Positions 17,872 through 25,708 of a stretch of DNA of 64,000 nucleotides are shown piece after piece. Every line of letters starts with the position of its first letter. Position 1 is the first letter of the stretch. Position numbers and translations under genes: made by a program. The notes beneath the pieces are model-generated. The model made no database searches. It saw only the letters and a program-made list of their open reading frames with translations, and was not told the DNA's origin. Source of the stretch: Cyanobacteria bacterium UBA6984 (GTDB taxonomy: Bacteria > Cyanobacteriota > Vampirovibrionia > Gastranaerophilales > Gastranaerophilaceae); the NCBI GenBank assembly GCA_002450015.1, contig DJYG01000035.1, positions 1 through 64,000 on the forward strand, in the 5' to 3' direction.

Positions 17872-18549
17872 ATGTTTGATAGAGCCATACATCATATAAA
17901 AGATGATATAAAGACAATTTATGATAAAGATCCGGCAGCAAGAAATATTTTTGAAGTAATTTTTTGTTATCCGGGGTTACATGCACTTTTAGCGCACAGA
18001 TTTGCACATAAATTATATAAAATTGGTATTCCGTTTATACCAAGATATATTTCATTTATTATGAGAATTTTAACCGGTATAGAAATTCACCCCGGAGCAA
18101 AAATTGGGGACCGATTTTTTATAGACCACGGAGAGGGTGTTGTAATAGGTGAAACAACTGTAATAGGTGACGATGTTCTTATTTATCAACAGGTTACACT
18201 TGGCGGAACAGGAAAAGATTTAGGAAAGCGTCATCCAACAATTGGTAACAGTGTAATTATTGGTGCAGGTGCAAAAGTTTTAGGTAATATTACAATCGGT
18301 GATAATAGCAGAATAGGTGCAGGTTCTGTCGTTATTGATAACGTGCCTGAGCATGCAACTGTTGTAGGAATCCCCGGTAAAATTGTTATTCAAAAATATG
18401 TGGATGAAAACGGTACTTTAATGCATAACCGTATTCCGGATCCTGTTATGTGCAAAATTAATCGTATGACTTACGAAATCAAGGAACTGCAAGAAAAAGC
18501 AGGTATTCATCATACTGAATTTAAAAATTGCGATGACGAAAACAAATAG
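17872..18549 (+). CDS. cysE: serine O-acetyltransferase
   Basis: This 225-residue protein has a helical N-terminus ([15 protein letters not shown]) and a left-handed beta-helix of hexapeptide repeats ([31 protein letters not shown]). The H-P-T-I-G segment after GKRHPT is also present. It acetylates serine for cysteine synthesis. It is almost contiguous with tyrS. Confidence 0.94.
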   Translation: MFDRAIHHIKDDIKTIYDKDPAARNIFEVIFCYPGLHALLAHRFAHKLYKIGIPFIPRYISFIMRILTGIEIHPGAKIGDRFFIDHGEGVVIGETTVIGDDVLIYQQVTLGGTGKDLGKRHPTIGNSVIIGAGAKVLGNITIGDNSRIGAGSVVIDNVPEHATVVGIPGKIVIQKYVDENGTLMHNRIPDPVMCKINRMTYEIKELQEKAGIHHTEFKNCDDENK

Positions 18550-18579
18550 GATATTATGTTGCATTCTGTTAAAAATTAT

Positions 18580-18870
18580 TTAATTAAACAAAGTATCTAG
18601 TATTTTGTGGAAGCAATAACAACTTAATAAGGTAAATATAAGTTTTAAAATGATGATATTTGGTGACATATTATGACTTTCATAAATAACATCAATTACA
18701 ATAAATAGAAATACTCCAAGATTGATTAATTGGGGGTTAATTTCTGTTTCTAATTTATATTTCCAACCGTAAAAAGTAATTGCAAGAGAAGACAAATAAG
18801 CAATTATAAAACTAATCAAATCAAGTTCATTTATTGAAAGATTACTAAAATTAAAAAAATCGTATGGCAT
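18580..18870 (-). CDS. small integral membrane protein
   Basis: A 96-residue protein with three or four hydrophobic helices. A TAGAAT box at 18877-18882 (minus strand) lies exactly 6 nt before the ATG and there is no Shine-Dalgarno. This fits the leaderless pattern of other genes here and supports both the start and the reality of the gene. Function unknown. Confidence 0.6.
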   Translation of the reverse strand: MPYDFFNFSNLSINELDLISFIIAYLSSLAITFYGWKYKLETEINPQLINLGVFLFIVIDVIYESHNMSPNIIILKLIFTLLSCYCFHKILDTLFN

Positions 18871-18942
18871 AGGTTAATTCTATCACAATTACAAATTAAA
18901 ATATATTTTTACTGTTATATAAAAAACAAACCTTCACTAAAT

Positions 18943-19092
18943 AGGGTGTACTGTGACAAATAGATATTTGTTTTTTCTAATTATAACAAATATTTTAACC
19001 GATTGCAAGCCTAATTTTAAAAACTTGTTTTTCACGTTTTATTTTTTTAAAAGCTAGTAAAATCAATGCTTTTACTTGTCACAGTACACCCT
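18943..19092. mobile_element. MITE-like element with 17-bp terminal inverted repeats
   Basis: AGGGTGTACTGTGACAA (18943-18959) is the perfect reverse complement of 19076-19092. The 116-bp interior is AT-rich and non-coding and has its own ATATTTGTT/AACAAATAT pairing. No clear target duplication is visible. Size and ends fit a non-autonomous insertion-sequence derivative; the parent element is not in the window. Confidence 0.6.
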
Positions 19093-19125
19093 TTATGTGT
19101 TCATGCGATTAAAAAATTAAATCTT

Positions 19126-19215
19126 GTCATTGCGAGCGATAGCGAATCAATCCGTTACAAAAATAAAATACAAACAAGTACAAAAACTTGATACTTCGCT
19201 AACGCTCAGTATGAC
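19126..19215. repeat. REP-like palindrome pair
   Basis: The left arm 19126-19153 starts GTCATTGCGAGCG; the right arm 19190-19215 ends CGCTCAGTATGAC. It is the same family as 129-203, with the two arms representing two diverged sub-types. Confidence 0.75.
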
Positions 19216-19468
19216 AAAAGAAAGGTATAAATATGAAAGGAGTAATAAAAATCAACCCTATTGAAATGAGTAATTTTCACTTAATGAAACAACAACAAAG
19301 CAAGCATTGTTTGAACGAAGTGAGTTTGCTTGCTAGAGTTGAATTTAGTGAAAATTAATGAATGGAAATCGGGTTGTAGTTTTGTGAAACTTTTGCCACC
19401 AAAAGTTTCCTCCGTCCGAGTAGGACAATAAATAAAGGTTTTAATAGTTAACAATAAACCAAAAGACT

Positions 19469-19559
19469 GGATTGCTACGCTTCGCTCGCAATGACAAACA
19501 TAGTCCGAATAATCCAAGACAAAAAATCAACTGGATACTTCGCTAGCGCTCAGTATGAC
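19469..19559. repeat. REP-like palindrome pair
   Basis: 19469-19495 ends TCGCTCGCAATGAC and 19533-19559 ends CGCTCAGTATGAC. Both arms point the same way here, unlike the inverted pairs elsewhere. Confidence 0.75.
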
Positions 19560-19602
19560 AAAAAATATAAAGAAACAATGAAACAAAGAAAGGAAGTATA
19601 AC

Positions 19603-20400
19603 ATGTTAAAAAGAATTGTTAATTATTTAAAAAATAATAGAATAGATTGCCACGCCGATAAATCGGCTCGCAATGACAGAGTATGTCATTATGGCAGATT
19701 TGCATACTACCGAAAATTCGCTTTCACTCTTGCAGAAACATTGATTGTCATGGGTATAATCGGTGTTGTTGCAGCACTGACACTACCAAACTTAAACAGT
19801 TCAACAGGTGAAAAAGAAAAAGTAGCAAAAGTCAAAAAAATATATTCAAATCTGGAAGATGCTGTTGGTAGAGCTCAGGCAGTTTATGGCCCTTTCGATG
19901 AATGGTGTGTTAATTATTCAGGGAATTGTAAGAGTAGAATTTTTGATAGAATATCAGAGTTTCTAAAGACTTCAAAAAAATGTGATAGAGTTACTAGTTG
20001 TAGTGTAGAATTAGATGTTAATGGTTCTGGAGGTTGGAGCTACAATAATGCTGCAATTTTATCTGATGGCTCGGTAATTGCAATTGAAAGTAATTTAGGT
20101 CGTTGGGTATTCAAAATAGATATAGATGGTGAGAATAAAGGCCCAAACAAGCAAGGTAATGATGTTTTTGAGTTTTTTGTTAATAAAGAAAAAGGTGTTT
20201 ATGCCCAAGAAATGAGTAACTCTGATTATGTTGGTCGCGGCGGTTCATGTAATACAAGTGAAAAATGTTTCAGTCCAATTCGTGCAGCTGGTTGGATATT
20301 GAATTTTGACAATATGGATTATTTAAAAACTACTGACGGGACAACTTGTCCTGATGGCAAAACAAAGTTGACTTTTGGGGGCAATCACAGTTGCAAATAG
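19603..20400 (+). CDS. type IV prepilin-like protein with repeat-derived leader
   Basis: This 265-residue protein has AAAGGAAG before the ATG. An unusually long, basic pre-sequence of about 40 residues precedes the prepilin motif KFAFTLAETLIVMGIIGV, whose +5 Glu suits PilD-type processing and methylation. Residues 15-26 are encoded by a REP-like repeat (19645-19677). The mature part has a hydrophobic helix, a Cys-containing globular region, a DIDGENKGPN motif and a C-terminal CPDG/Cys tail. Its closest relative in the window is at 25709, with matching ends and a different middle. Confidence 0.88.
   Translation: MLKRIVNYLKNNRIDCHADKSARNDRVCHYGRFAYYRKFAFTLAETLIVMGIIGVVAALTLPNLNSSTGEKEKVAKVKKIYSNLEDAVGRAQAVYGPFDEWCVNYSGNCKSRIFDRISEFLKTSKKCDRVTSCSVELDVNGSGGWSYNNAAILSDGSVIAIESNLGRWVFKIDIDGENKGPNKQGNDVFEFFVNKEKGVYAQEMSNSDYVGRGGSCNTSEKCFSPIRAAGWILNFDNMDYLKTTDGTTCPDGKTKLTFGGNHSCK
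19645..19677. repeat. REP-like repeat inside a coding leader
   Basis: GATTGCC...CTCGCAATGAC with a CCGATAAATCGG core. It falls in frame inside the prepilin pre-sequence without breaking the reading frame. Confidence 0.7.
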
Positions 20401-20403
20401 TAT

Positions 20404-21522
20404 TTATTTAAAATATTCTCTTATTAATTTTTCAATAAGTTCTGCAGAATGTCCGTTTCCGTAAGGATTTTGAGCAGTTAGACGTGATAGAGTTTTATCT
20501 TTTGATAAAACTTCTTCGCTTAGTTGTATAATTTTATCATAATCAGCACCTACAAGTGTTGAAACTCCAGCATCAATACCTTCCTGACGTTCTGTTTCGT
20601 ATCGCATAACAAGAGTAGGACATCCAAATGTTGGAGCTTCTTCCTGAATTCCTCCGCTATCCGTTAAAATAAGTTTTGCATTTCTCATTAAATATACTAA
20701 ATACGGATAATCCAAAGGTGCTAGCAAGTGGACATTTTTAACTTGTTCTAAAGCTGAATGAATTTTATTTTTGACATTTGGATTTGGATGAACAGGAATT
20801 ACAAATTCGTGGTCGCTGTATTTTGTAGCCAAATCATAAATAGCTTTTATAATTCTGTCAATTCTTTCACCATGATTTTCTCGTCTGTGAGCAGTTACAA
20901 GAACTAATTTATCATTGATATTTATATTTTTTTCTTTAAAAAATTGTGCAGATTTTTCAATAACTTCATCTGATAAGCAGAATAAAGCATCAATTACAGT
21001 GTTACCGGTAACTGTAATTTTTTCTTCCGCAATACCTTCATCAAGCAAAGCTTTTTTATTTTTTTCAGTAGGAGCAAAGTGTAATTGCGCTACACGACTT
21101 GTCATTTGACGCATAATTTCTTCAGGAAACGGTTCATAAATATCATAAGAGCGTAAACCGGCTTCAACATGGAATACAGGCACTTTATGATAAAAACTTA
21201 CAAGAGATGCAGTTAAAACTGTCATTGTATCGCCCTGAACAATAGTTGCATCAATATTATTTTCAGAAAAAACTTTCTCTAAACCAAGTAAAATTCTTGA
21301 TTGAACTTCACCTAAAGATTGGTTTGGACGCATACAATCCAAATTTATATCCGCTTTTAATCCGAAGTATTCAAGAGTTTGATTTGACAACTCTTTTTGC
21401 TGTTCTGTATTGCAAATAATTACATTATATTTTTCGTGTTTTTTTAATTCAATAATAACTGGGGCTAACTTAATAACCTCAGGTCTTGTTCCAAATACAA
21501 CCAATATATTTTTTTTGTTCAT
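20404..21522 (-). CDS. wecB: UDP-N-acetylglucosamine 2-epimerase (non-hydrolysing)
   Basis: This 372-residue GT-B fold protein has VVFGTRPEVIKLAPV at the N-terminus, HVEAGLRSYD, TGNTVIDAL, VTAHRRENHG and LTDSGGIQEEAP. It interconverts UDP-GlcNAc and UDP-ManNAc for surface polysaccharide synthesis. TAAAAT (minus strand, 21529-21534) lies exactly 6 nt before ATG 21522 with no Shine-Dalgarno, so the transcript is probably leaderless. Confidence 0.95.
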   Translation of the reverse strand: MNKKNILVVFGTRPEVIKLAPVIIELKKHEKYNVIICNTEQQKELSNQTLEYFGLKADINLDCMRPNQSLGEVQSRILLGLEKVFSENNIDATIVQGDTMTVLTASLVSFYHKVPVFHVEAGLRSYDIYEPFPEEIMRQMTSRVAQLHFAPTEKNKKALLDEGIAEEKITVTGNTVIDALFCLSDEVIEKSAQFFKEKNININDKLVLVTAHRRENHGERIDRIIKAIYDLATKYSDHEFVIPVHPNPNVKNKIHSALEQVKNVHLLAPLDYPYLVYLMRNAKLILTDSGGIQEEAPTFGCPTLVMRYETERQEGIDAGVSTLVGADYDKIIQLSEEVLSKDKTLSRLTAQNPYGNGHSAELIEKLIREYFK

Positions 21523-21567
21523 AGGTTTATTTTACAACAAACATTTTTATTTTATAATTATTTTGCA

Positions 21568-21733
21568 AAGGGCAGCTCCCGAGTCAAGAACTTTCGCAGC
21601 TATGACTTCAAATCGTTAAAACTGACGAAAGGAGGGCTTGCCTATGATTGATTTCATTTTGTTATTTTTTATATTAAAACAAAAACTAACACTAATGACT
21701 TCAATATTAGTGCTAGTTTTATTGCAACAATAA
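21568..21733 (+). ncRNA. structured leader of a tiny hydrophobic peptide gene
   Basis: Upstream of the peptide gene, CTTTCG (about 21591) can pair with CGAAAG (about 21626), and CTCC near 21576 can pair with the GGAG ribosome site at 21631. Inside the coding part a near-perfect stem of about 15 bp (ACTAACACTAAT with ATTAGTGCTAGT) ends in TTTTATT, resembling a terminator. Such folding suggests control of translation, as in type I toxin mRNAs. Confidence 0.4.
21644..21733 (+). CDS. 29-residue hydrophobic peptide (type I toxin-like)
   Basis: ATG 21644 lies 7 nt after AAAGGAGGGC, one of the strongest ribosome sites here. The peptide starts MIDFILLFFILKQK and ends SILVLVLLQQ, forming a single membrane-spanning segment with a central Lys-Gln-Lys. 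Size, hydrophobicity and the folded leader recall holin-like or Fst/TxpA-type toxins, but no family match can be made from sequence alone. A hairpin at 21751-21779 follows. Confidence 0.45.
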   Translation: MIDFILLFFILKQKLTLMTSILVLVLLQQ

Positions 21734-21750
21734 AACTACGGGAGTTTAAA

Positions 21751-21790
21751 AATCTAATAAGTTAACGGCTTATTAGATGTCCTTTGTTTT
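21751..21790 (+). terminator. putative terminator
   Basis: AATCTAATAAG pairs with CTTATTAGATG-type sequence around a 7-nt loop and is followed by TTTGTTTT. It would end the peptide transcript upstream of trmFO. Confidence 0.5.
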
Positions 21791-21795
21791 ATAAT
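21790..21795 (+). promoter_or_regulatory. -10 box for trmFO
   Basis: TATAAT at 21790-21795, 41 nt before the trmFO start. A TATAAT also reads on the minus strand about 10 nt further right, so an antisense promoter facing the peptide gene is possible. Confidence 0.4.
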
Positions 21796-21835
21796 AGTAT
21801 TATAACATATTTAGCAAAAATTTCAAGTGTATAAA

Positions 21836-23149
21836 ATGAAAGTAATAATTATCGGAGCGGGCTTAGCTGGCAGTGAAGCAGCCTTACAGCTTGCAAAACA
21901 AAACATAAAAGTTAAATTGTACGAAATGCGACCTGTAAAAACAACAGGAGCGCATGTTAGTGAAAATTGTGCGGAATTTGTGTGTTCAAATTCTCTTGGC
22001 TCGGCAGATATTACAAATGCAAGCGGACTTTTAAAACATGAAATGGAACTGCTGGGTGGTGAATTAATAAAAGTTGCTTACGAATACAGAGTTCCTGCGG
22101 GTAATGCCTTGGCAATAGATAGAGTCGGATTTAGCAAAAAAGTTACTGAACTAGTTGAAAATAGTGAAAATATTGAGCTTATAAGAGAAGAATTGACTGA
22201 AATTCCAAAAGATATGCCTGTTATAATTGCATCAGGACCTTTGACAAGTGATAGTCTTGCAAATTCTGTAAAAGATTTTACAAAAACAGAACATTTGCAT
22301 TTTTTTGATGCAATTGCTCCAATAGTTGAAAAAGATAGTATAAACTTTGATGTTGCGTTTTGGGCAAGCCGTTATGACAAAGGAGAAGCTTCATACATAA
22401 ATTGTCCTATGGATAAAGAACAGTATGAAAATTTTTATAAAATCCTTACAACAGCAGAAAGAATTGAATTAAAAGAATTTGAAAAAAATGCGAAATTTTT
22501 TGAAAGTTGTCTGCCTGTTGAAGTTTTGGCATCTCGTGGAGTTGATACCTTACGTTTTGGACCGATGAAACCTGTTGGATTAATTGATAAAAGAACAAAC
22601 AAAGAAAATTGGGCGGTAGTTCAATTAAGACAGGATGATGCTGCAAAAAGTTTGTTTAATCTTGTAGGTTTTCAAACAAATTTAAAGTGGGGTGCTCAAA
22701 AAGAGTTAATTCATTCAATTCCTGGACTTGAAAATGCTAATATTGTAAGATATGGTGTAATGCACAGAAATACGTTCATAAATAGTCCTCAAGTTTTAAA
22801 TGCAACACTAAATACAAGGCAACGTGAGAACTTATTTTTTGCAGGGCAAATAACAGGAGTAGAAGGCTATACGGAATCCATTGCAACAGGCATGCTTGCA
22901 GGTTTAAACATGGCAAAGTTATTAAAAAATGAGTCATTAATTACTTTACCTCAAGAAACAATGCTGGGTGCATTATGCAAATACATCTCATCAAGTGAAT
23001 TAAAACATTTTCAGCCAATGAATTCAAATTGGGCTGTTGTGTCACCTATTGAATTGCCTAAAAAAGAAAGAAAAAATAAAAAACTTAAGAACGAGTTACT
23101 TGCAAATCGTTCTATTGAAACATTGAAAGGAATATTATGTTCTATTTAG
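21836..23149 (+). CDS. trmFO: methylenetetrahydrofolate-tRNA-(uracil-5-)-methyltransferase
   Basis: This FAD- and folate-dependent enzyme makes m5U54 in tRNA. The FAD fold IIGAGLAGSEAA is at the N-terminus, followed by EMRP, CSNSLGS, DTLRFGPMKPVGL and GQITGVEGYTES, all diagnostic of TrmFO/Gid. ATG 21836 is preferred to GTG 21827 because homologues start directly at the FAD motif. Its 3' end overlaps pgeF by 13 nt. Confidence 0.95.
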   Translation: MKVIIIGAGLAGSEAALQLAKQNIKVKLYEMRPVKTTGAHVSENCAEFVCSNSLGSADITNASGLLKHEMELLGGELIKVAYEYRVPAGNALAIDRVGFSKKVTELVENSENIELIREELTEIPKDMPVIIASGPLTSDSLANSVKDFTKTEHLHFFDAIAPIVEKDSINFDVAFWASRYDKGEASYINCPMDKEQYENFYKILTTAERIELKEFEKNAKFFESCLPVEVLASRGVDTLRFGPMKPVGLIDKRTNKENWAVVQLRQDDAAKSLFNLVGFQTNLKWGAQKELIHSIPGLENANIVRYGVMHRNTFINSPQVLNATLNTRQRENLFFAGQITGVEGYTESIATGMLAGLNMAKLLKNESLITLPQETMLGALCKYISSSELKHFQPMNSNWAVVSPIELPKKERKNKKLKNELLANRSIETLKGILCSI

Positions 23150-23883
23150 AAAAATTAAACGGAAAAACCGTTATGAAAACGGATATATTAGATGGTTTGA
23201 CACATTATTTTACAACTCGTGAATGTCCTATAAAATCAAAAGAACCTGAAATGCAGGAGATTGTTGAAGAAAATAGAAAAATGTTTAGAGATGTATTAGG
23301 TATTAGCGAAGAAAATTTGATTTATCCTGAACAACGTCATACAGATACCGTTGATGTAGCCCAAATTGGTAAAACTTTTTATCCAGAAGCGGATGCGATA
23401 ATTTTGACAAATAAAGAGCAAGCTGTATTTTTAAATTTTGCAGATTGCACACCGCTTGTTGCTTATGATAAAAAACAAAATATTGCTGCTGTGATTCATG
23501 CAGGATGGAAAGGTACAGTTGGCAAAATCGGAGCGAAAACAATATTAAGAATGCAAGAAGAATTTGGCACAAATATTGAAGATGTTGTAGTTGCAGTTGG
23601 ACCTGCTATTTCAGTATGCTGCTATGAGGTAAAAGAAGATGTATTCAATATGAGTATGGTATCTGTTGCAAATAATCAGGGACTTTACGAAATAAGAAAC
23701 GGTAAAATTTTTGTGAACTTAAAAGAAATAAACAAGCGTCAACTTGAAGAAATTGGCGTAAAACACATTGATATTTGCCCTTATTGCACATCTTGTAATA
23801 ATGATTTATTTTTCTCTTACAGAAAAGAAGGGGCAACAACAAATCGTCATAGTGTTATAGTAAAACTTGAGGATAGGCAGTAA
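23137..23883 (+). CDS. pgeF: YfiH/LACC1-family purine nucleoside phosphorylase-like protein
   Basis: This 248-residue protein has the family metal ligands: the QRHTD segment near residue 70, NFADCTPL and HAGWKGT. A GPAISVCCYEV segment and a C-terminal Cys cluster (CPYCTSC) are also present. Proteins of this group, once called laccases, act on purine nucleosides or edit peptidoglycan precursors (PgeF). It overlaps trmFO and abuts the next gene. Confidence 0.9.
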   Translation: MFYLEKLNGKTVMKTDILDGLTHYFTTRECPIKSKEPEMQEIVEENRKMFRDVLGISEENLIYPEQRHTDTVDVAQIGKTFYPEADAIILTNKEQAVFLNFADCTPLVAYDKKQNIAAVIHAGWKGTVGKIGAKTILRMQEEFGTNIEDVVVAVGPAISVCCYEVKEDVFNMSMVSVANNQGLYEIRNGKIFVNLKEINKRQLEEIGVKHIDICPYCTSCNNDLFFSYRKEGATTNRHSVIVKLEDRQ

Positions 23884-23884
23884 A

Positions 23885-24685
23885 TTGAAAAAACTTGTTA
23901 AACTTAATACCGCAAGAAATTGTTTAAGATACTTGATAAAATCATACAAAATAGACTCAATTTATGTTCCTTATTATATTTGCCCAAGCATAAAATCAAC
24001 TCTTAAAAAGGAAATTGTTAATGTTGAATATTATCATATTGACGAAAGATTTATGCCGACATGTAAGTTTAAACATAATGACTATATTCTTTATCCAAAT
24101 TACTTTGGAATTTGCACTGCAAATGTAAAAACATTAGAGAAACAATACAAAAACCTTATTGTTGATAATACACATGCTTTTTATGCTGAACCTATGGGAT
24201 TAGCATCATTTAATTCTTTAAGAAAATTTTTTCAAATGCAATATGGTGTTCTTGACGGAGCTTATCTTTACACGGAAAAAATATTAGAAAGACCATTTAG
24301 AACAGCAGATGATTATGAAATTGATGAATATATGACCTATGAAAAGATAGTTAAAAACGAACACAGACTTGATGATGAACAAGTTATGTATATATCAAAA
24401 ACAACTGAAAAAATAATGAGCAATATTAATTTTGTACAAGAAAAAATTAACAGAATAAATAACTACAAAAAATATGAATTAAAATTAAAATCAACAAATG
24501 AACTTGATATTTCACTTGAAGATAACGAATATCCGTTTGTTTACCCTTACTACACACACGACAGAGAATTTGGAACAAATCTTGAAAAACAAGGAATGTT
24601 GATTTATAGATATTGGGACGGAATTCCATCAAATTTTGATGAATATAATTTTTGTAAATATCTTGTTCCCATTCCACTATATTAA
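23885..24685 (+). CDS. DegT/DnrJ-like PLP aminotransferase-fold protein
   Basis: TTG 23885 is chosen because GAGGATAGG lies 8 nt upstream at the end of pgeF. The roughly 266-residue protein has the small DegT-like layout: a YYICPS segment, then LYPNYFGICT, then IVDNTHAFYAEP (the PLP-facing Asp) and FNSLRKFFQ in the place of the lysine loop. It is shorter than full-length sugar aminotransferases. It could act on sugar nucleotides for surface glycans. Catalytic competence is uncertain. Confidence 0.65.
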   Translation: MKKLVKLNTARNCLRYLIKSYKIDSIYVPYYICPSIKSTLKKEIVNVEYYHIDERFMPTCKFKHNDYILYPNYFGICTANVKTLEKQYKNLIVDNTHAFYAEPMGLASFNSLRKFFQMQYGVLDGAYLYTEKILERPFRTADDYEIDEYMTYEKIVKNEHRLDDEQVMYISKTTEKIMSNINFVQEKINRINNYKKYELKLKSTNELDISLEDNEYPFVYPYYTHDREFGTNLEKQGMLIYRYWDGIPSNFDEYNFCKYLVPIPLY

Positions 24686-24762
24686 TTAATGTAAAAATAA
24701 AAATTAAGTTATAGCAAAATATTTATTTACAGGTATTAACTCATCTGTATAGGAGAATTGAA

Positions 24763-25407
24763 ATGCAAGTTTCTAAAGTAAATATATTCACACCCGTTTC
24801 ATCGGTGAAAAACACTAAAGTTACACCAAAACCTGTTACAGGGTGGTTTCCTGACATATTCAAAAAAACAAATATTGATGATGTAAAAGAATTAAAAACC
24901 AAAGAGGGAAATCCTCGGTTTAATAAACAAGAATTAAAAGAAATAAAATCGTATGTTAAAAAGAATAAACTTGATACAACAACTGTAAAACAGTTATCTG
25001 AAACAATGCTTGATGTGAAGAGTATGAGCGAAGCATATTTATTTGCCAAAAATACCCAAAATCCTATGCAAGAAATAGGATTTATAAAAGCAAATTTGAA
25101 ACAATTTGAAAAACCTTATGAAAAATGGAGTGATGCACAAAAAGAAGGAATACATACTCATCTTACTTGCGATGAAAATAATACATATAAGATTAATAAT
25201 GATTTAAACACAAGAGGTATTCGATATAAAGAAAATGGTAAATTTGTTTCATCATACGAAATTACAGCCGGTCCATACTGGCCGGACTCCTCAGATGAAG
25301 ATAGTTCACCAACCTTAACTACAAGAACAAATTCAAACGATGATTGGGATAGCAGTCCGCTAAATCCACTAAATCCACGTAGTCCGCTAAATCCAATGTA
25401 TTCATAA
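24763..25407 (+). CDS. unknown protein with Pro/Asn repeat tail
   Basis: This 214-residue protein starts at ATG after ATAGGAGAA. The N-terminal 110 residues are a basic helical domain. Residues 110-170 are mixed and contain two histidines (HTHLTC). The last 40 residues are acidic and Ser-rich, ending in repeats of P-L-N-P and S-P-L-N-P. No signal peptide or membrane segment is seen. A low-complexity tail with a small folded head could suit a secreted effector. Function not recognised. Confidence 0.6.
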   Translation: MQVSKVNIFTPVSSVKNTKVTPKPVTGWFPDIFKKTNIDDVKELKTKEGNPRFNKQELKEIKSYVKKNKLDTTTVKQLSETMLDVKSMSEAYLFAKNTQNPMQEIGFIKANLKQFEKPYEKWSDAQKEGIHTHLTCDENNTYKINNDLNTRGIRYKENGKFVSSYEITAGPYWPDSSDEDSSPTLTTRTNSNDDWDSSPLNPLNPRSPLNPMYS

Positions 25408-25410
25408 GCA

Positions 25411-25442
25411 AAAACCCTGTTCCGGTGGAACAGGGTTTTTAA
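25411..25442 (+). terminator. strong terminator
   Basis: AAAACCCTGTTCC (25411-25423) and GGAACAGGGTTTT (25427-25439) with a 3-nt loop and a following T-run. Confidence 0.9.
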
Positions 25443-25475
25443 AATGTTTTTTTTCACACACATTTTAAGATTCAA

Positions 25476-25627
25476 GGTATGTAAGAGCCTGATCCCCTAC
25501 GAACTTTGGCATTTTCCCGACAGGTATGCAGTTTGGGCAATCTGATAGCCGAAACCTCTTGGCAATCGGTGTCTTTACATCAGGTAGCGTAAAGATCTAT
25601 TGTTTTCGTCAAAGTTATATTTCCTAA
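25476..25627. ncRNA. structured non-coding RNA candidate
   Basis: An intergenic island richer in G+C than its surroundings, between two convergent genes. ACTTTG (25503-25508) closes with CAAAGT (25610-25615). Inside are hairpins TCTTTAC/GTAAAGA (25572-25595), GATAGCC/GGCAATC (25544-25567, one mismatch) and GGCAT/ATGC (25508-25529). CCTGAT (25488-25493) complements ATCAGG (25579-25584) in the first hairpin's loop, forming a possible pseudoknot. A minus-strand TATAAT at 25634-25639 suggests transcription leftward. 6S RNA or an unknown class are options. Confidence 0.5.
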
Positions 25628-25708
25628 CCTTACATTATATATAAGTATTTTTGCAAAAAAAAATTGCCTTTGTTGATATAATTGAGTTTTAGAACATTAA
25701 TAATATAA

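Larger units (their letters stand above)
18871..19602. other. gene-free repeat zone
   Basis: No convincing gene is seen across about 730 bases. The zone holds a 150-bp inverted-repeat element (18943-19092), two REP-like palindrome pairs and a stem-forming element at about 19268-19362 with arms TTTTCACT/AGTGAAAA around AGCAAGCA/TTGCTTGCT. It looks like an accumulation site for short non-autonomous repeats upstream of a pilin gene. Confidence 0.7.
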
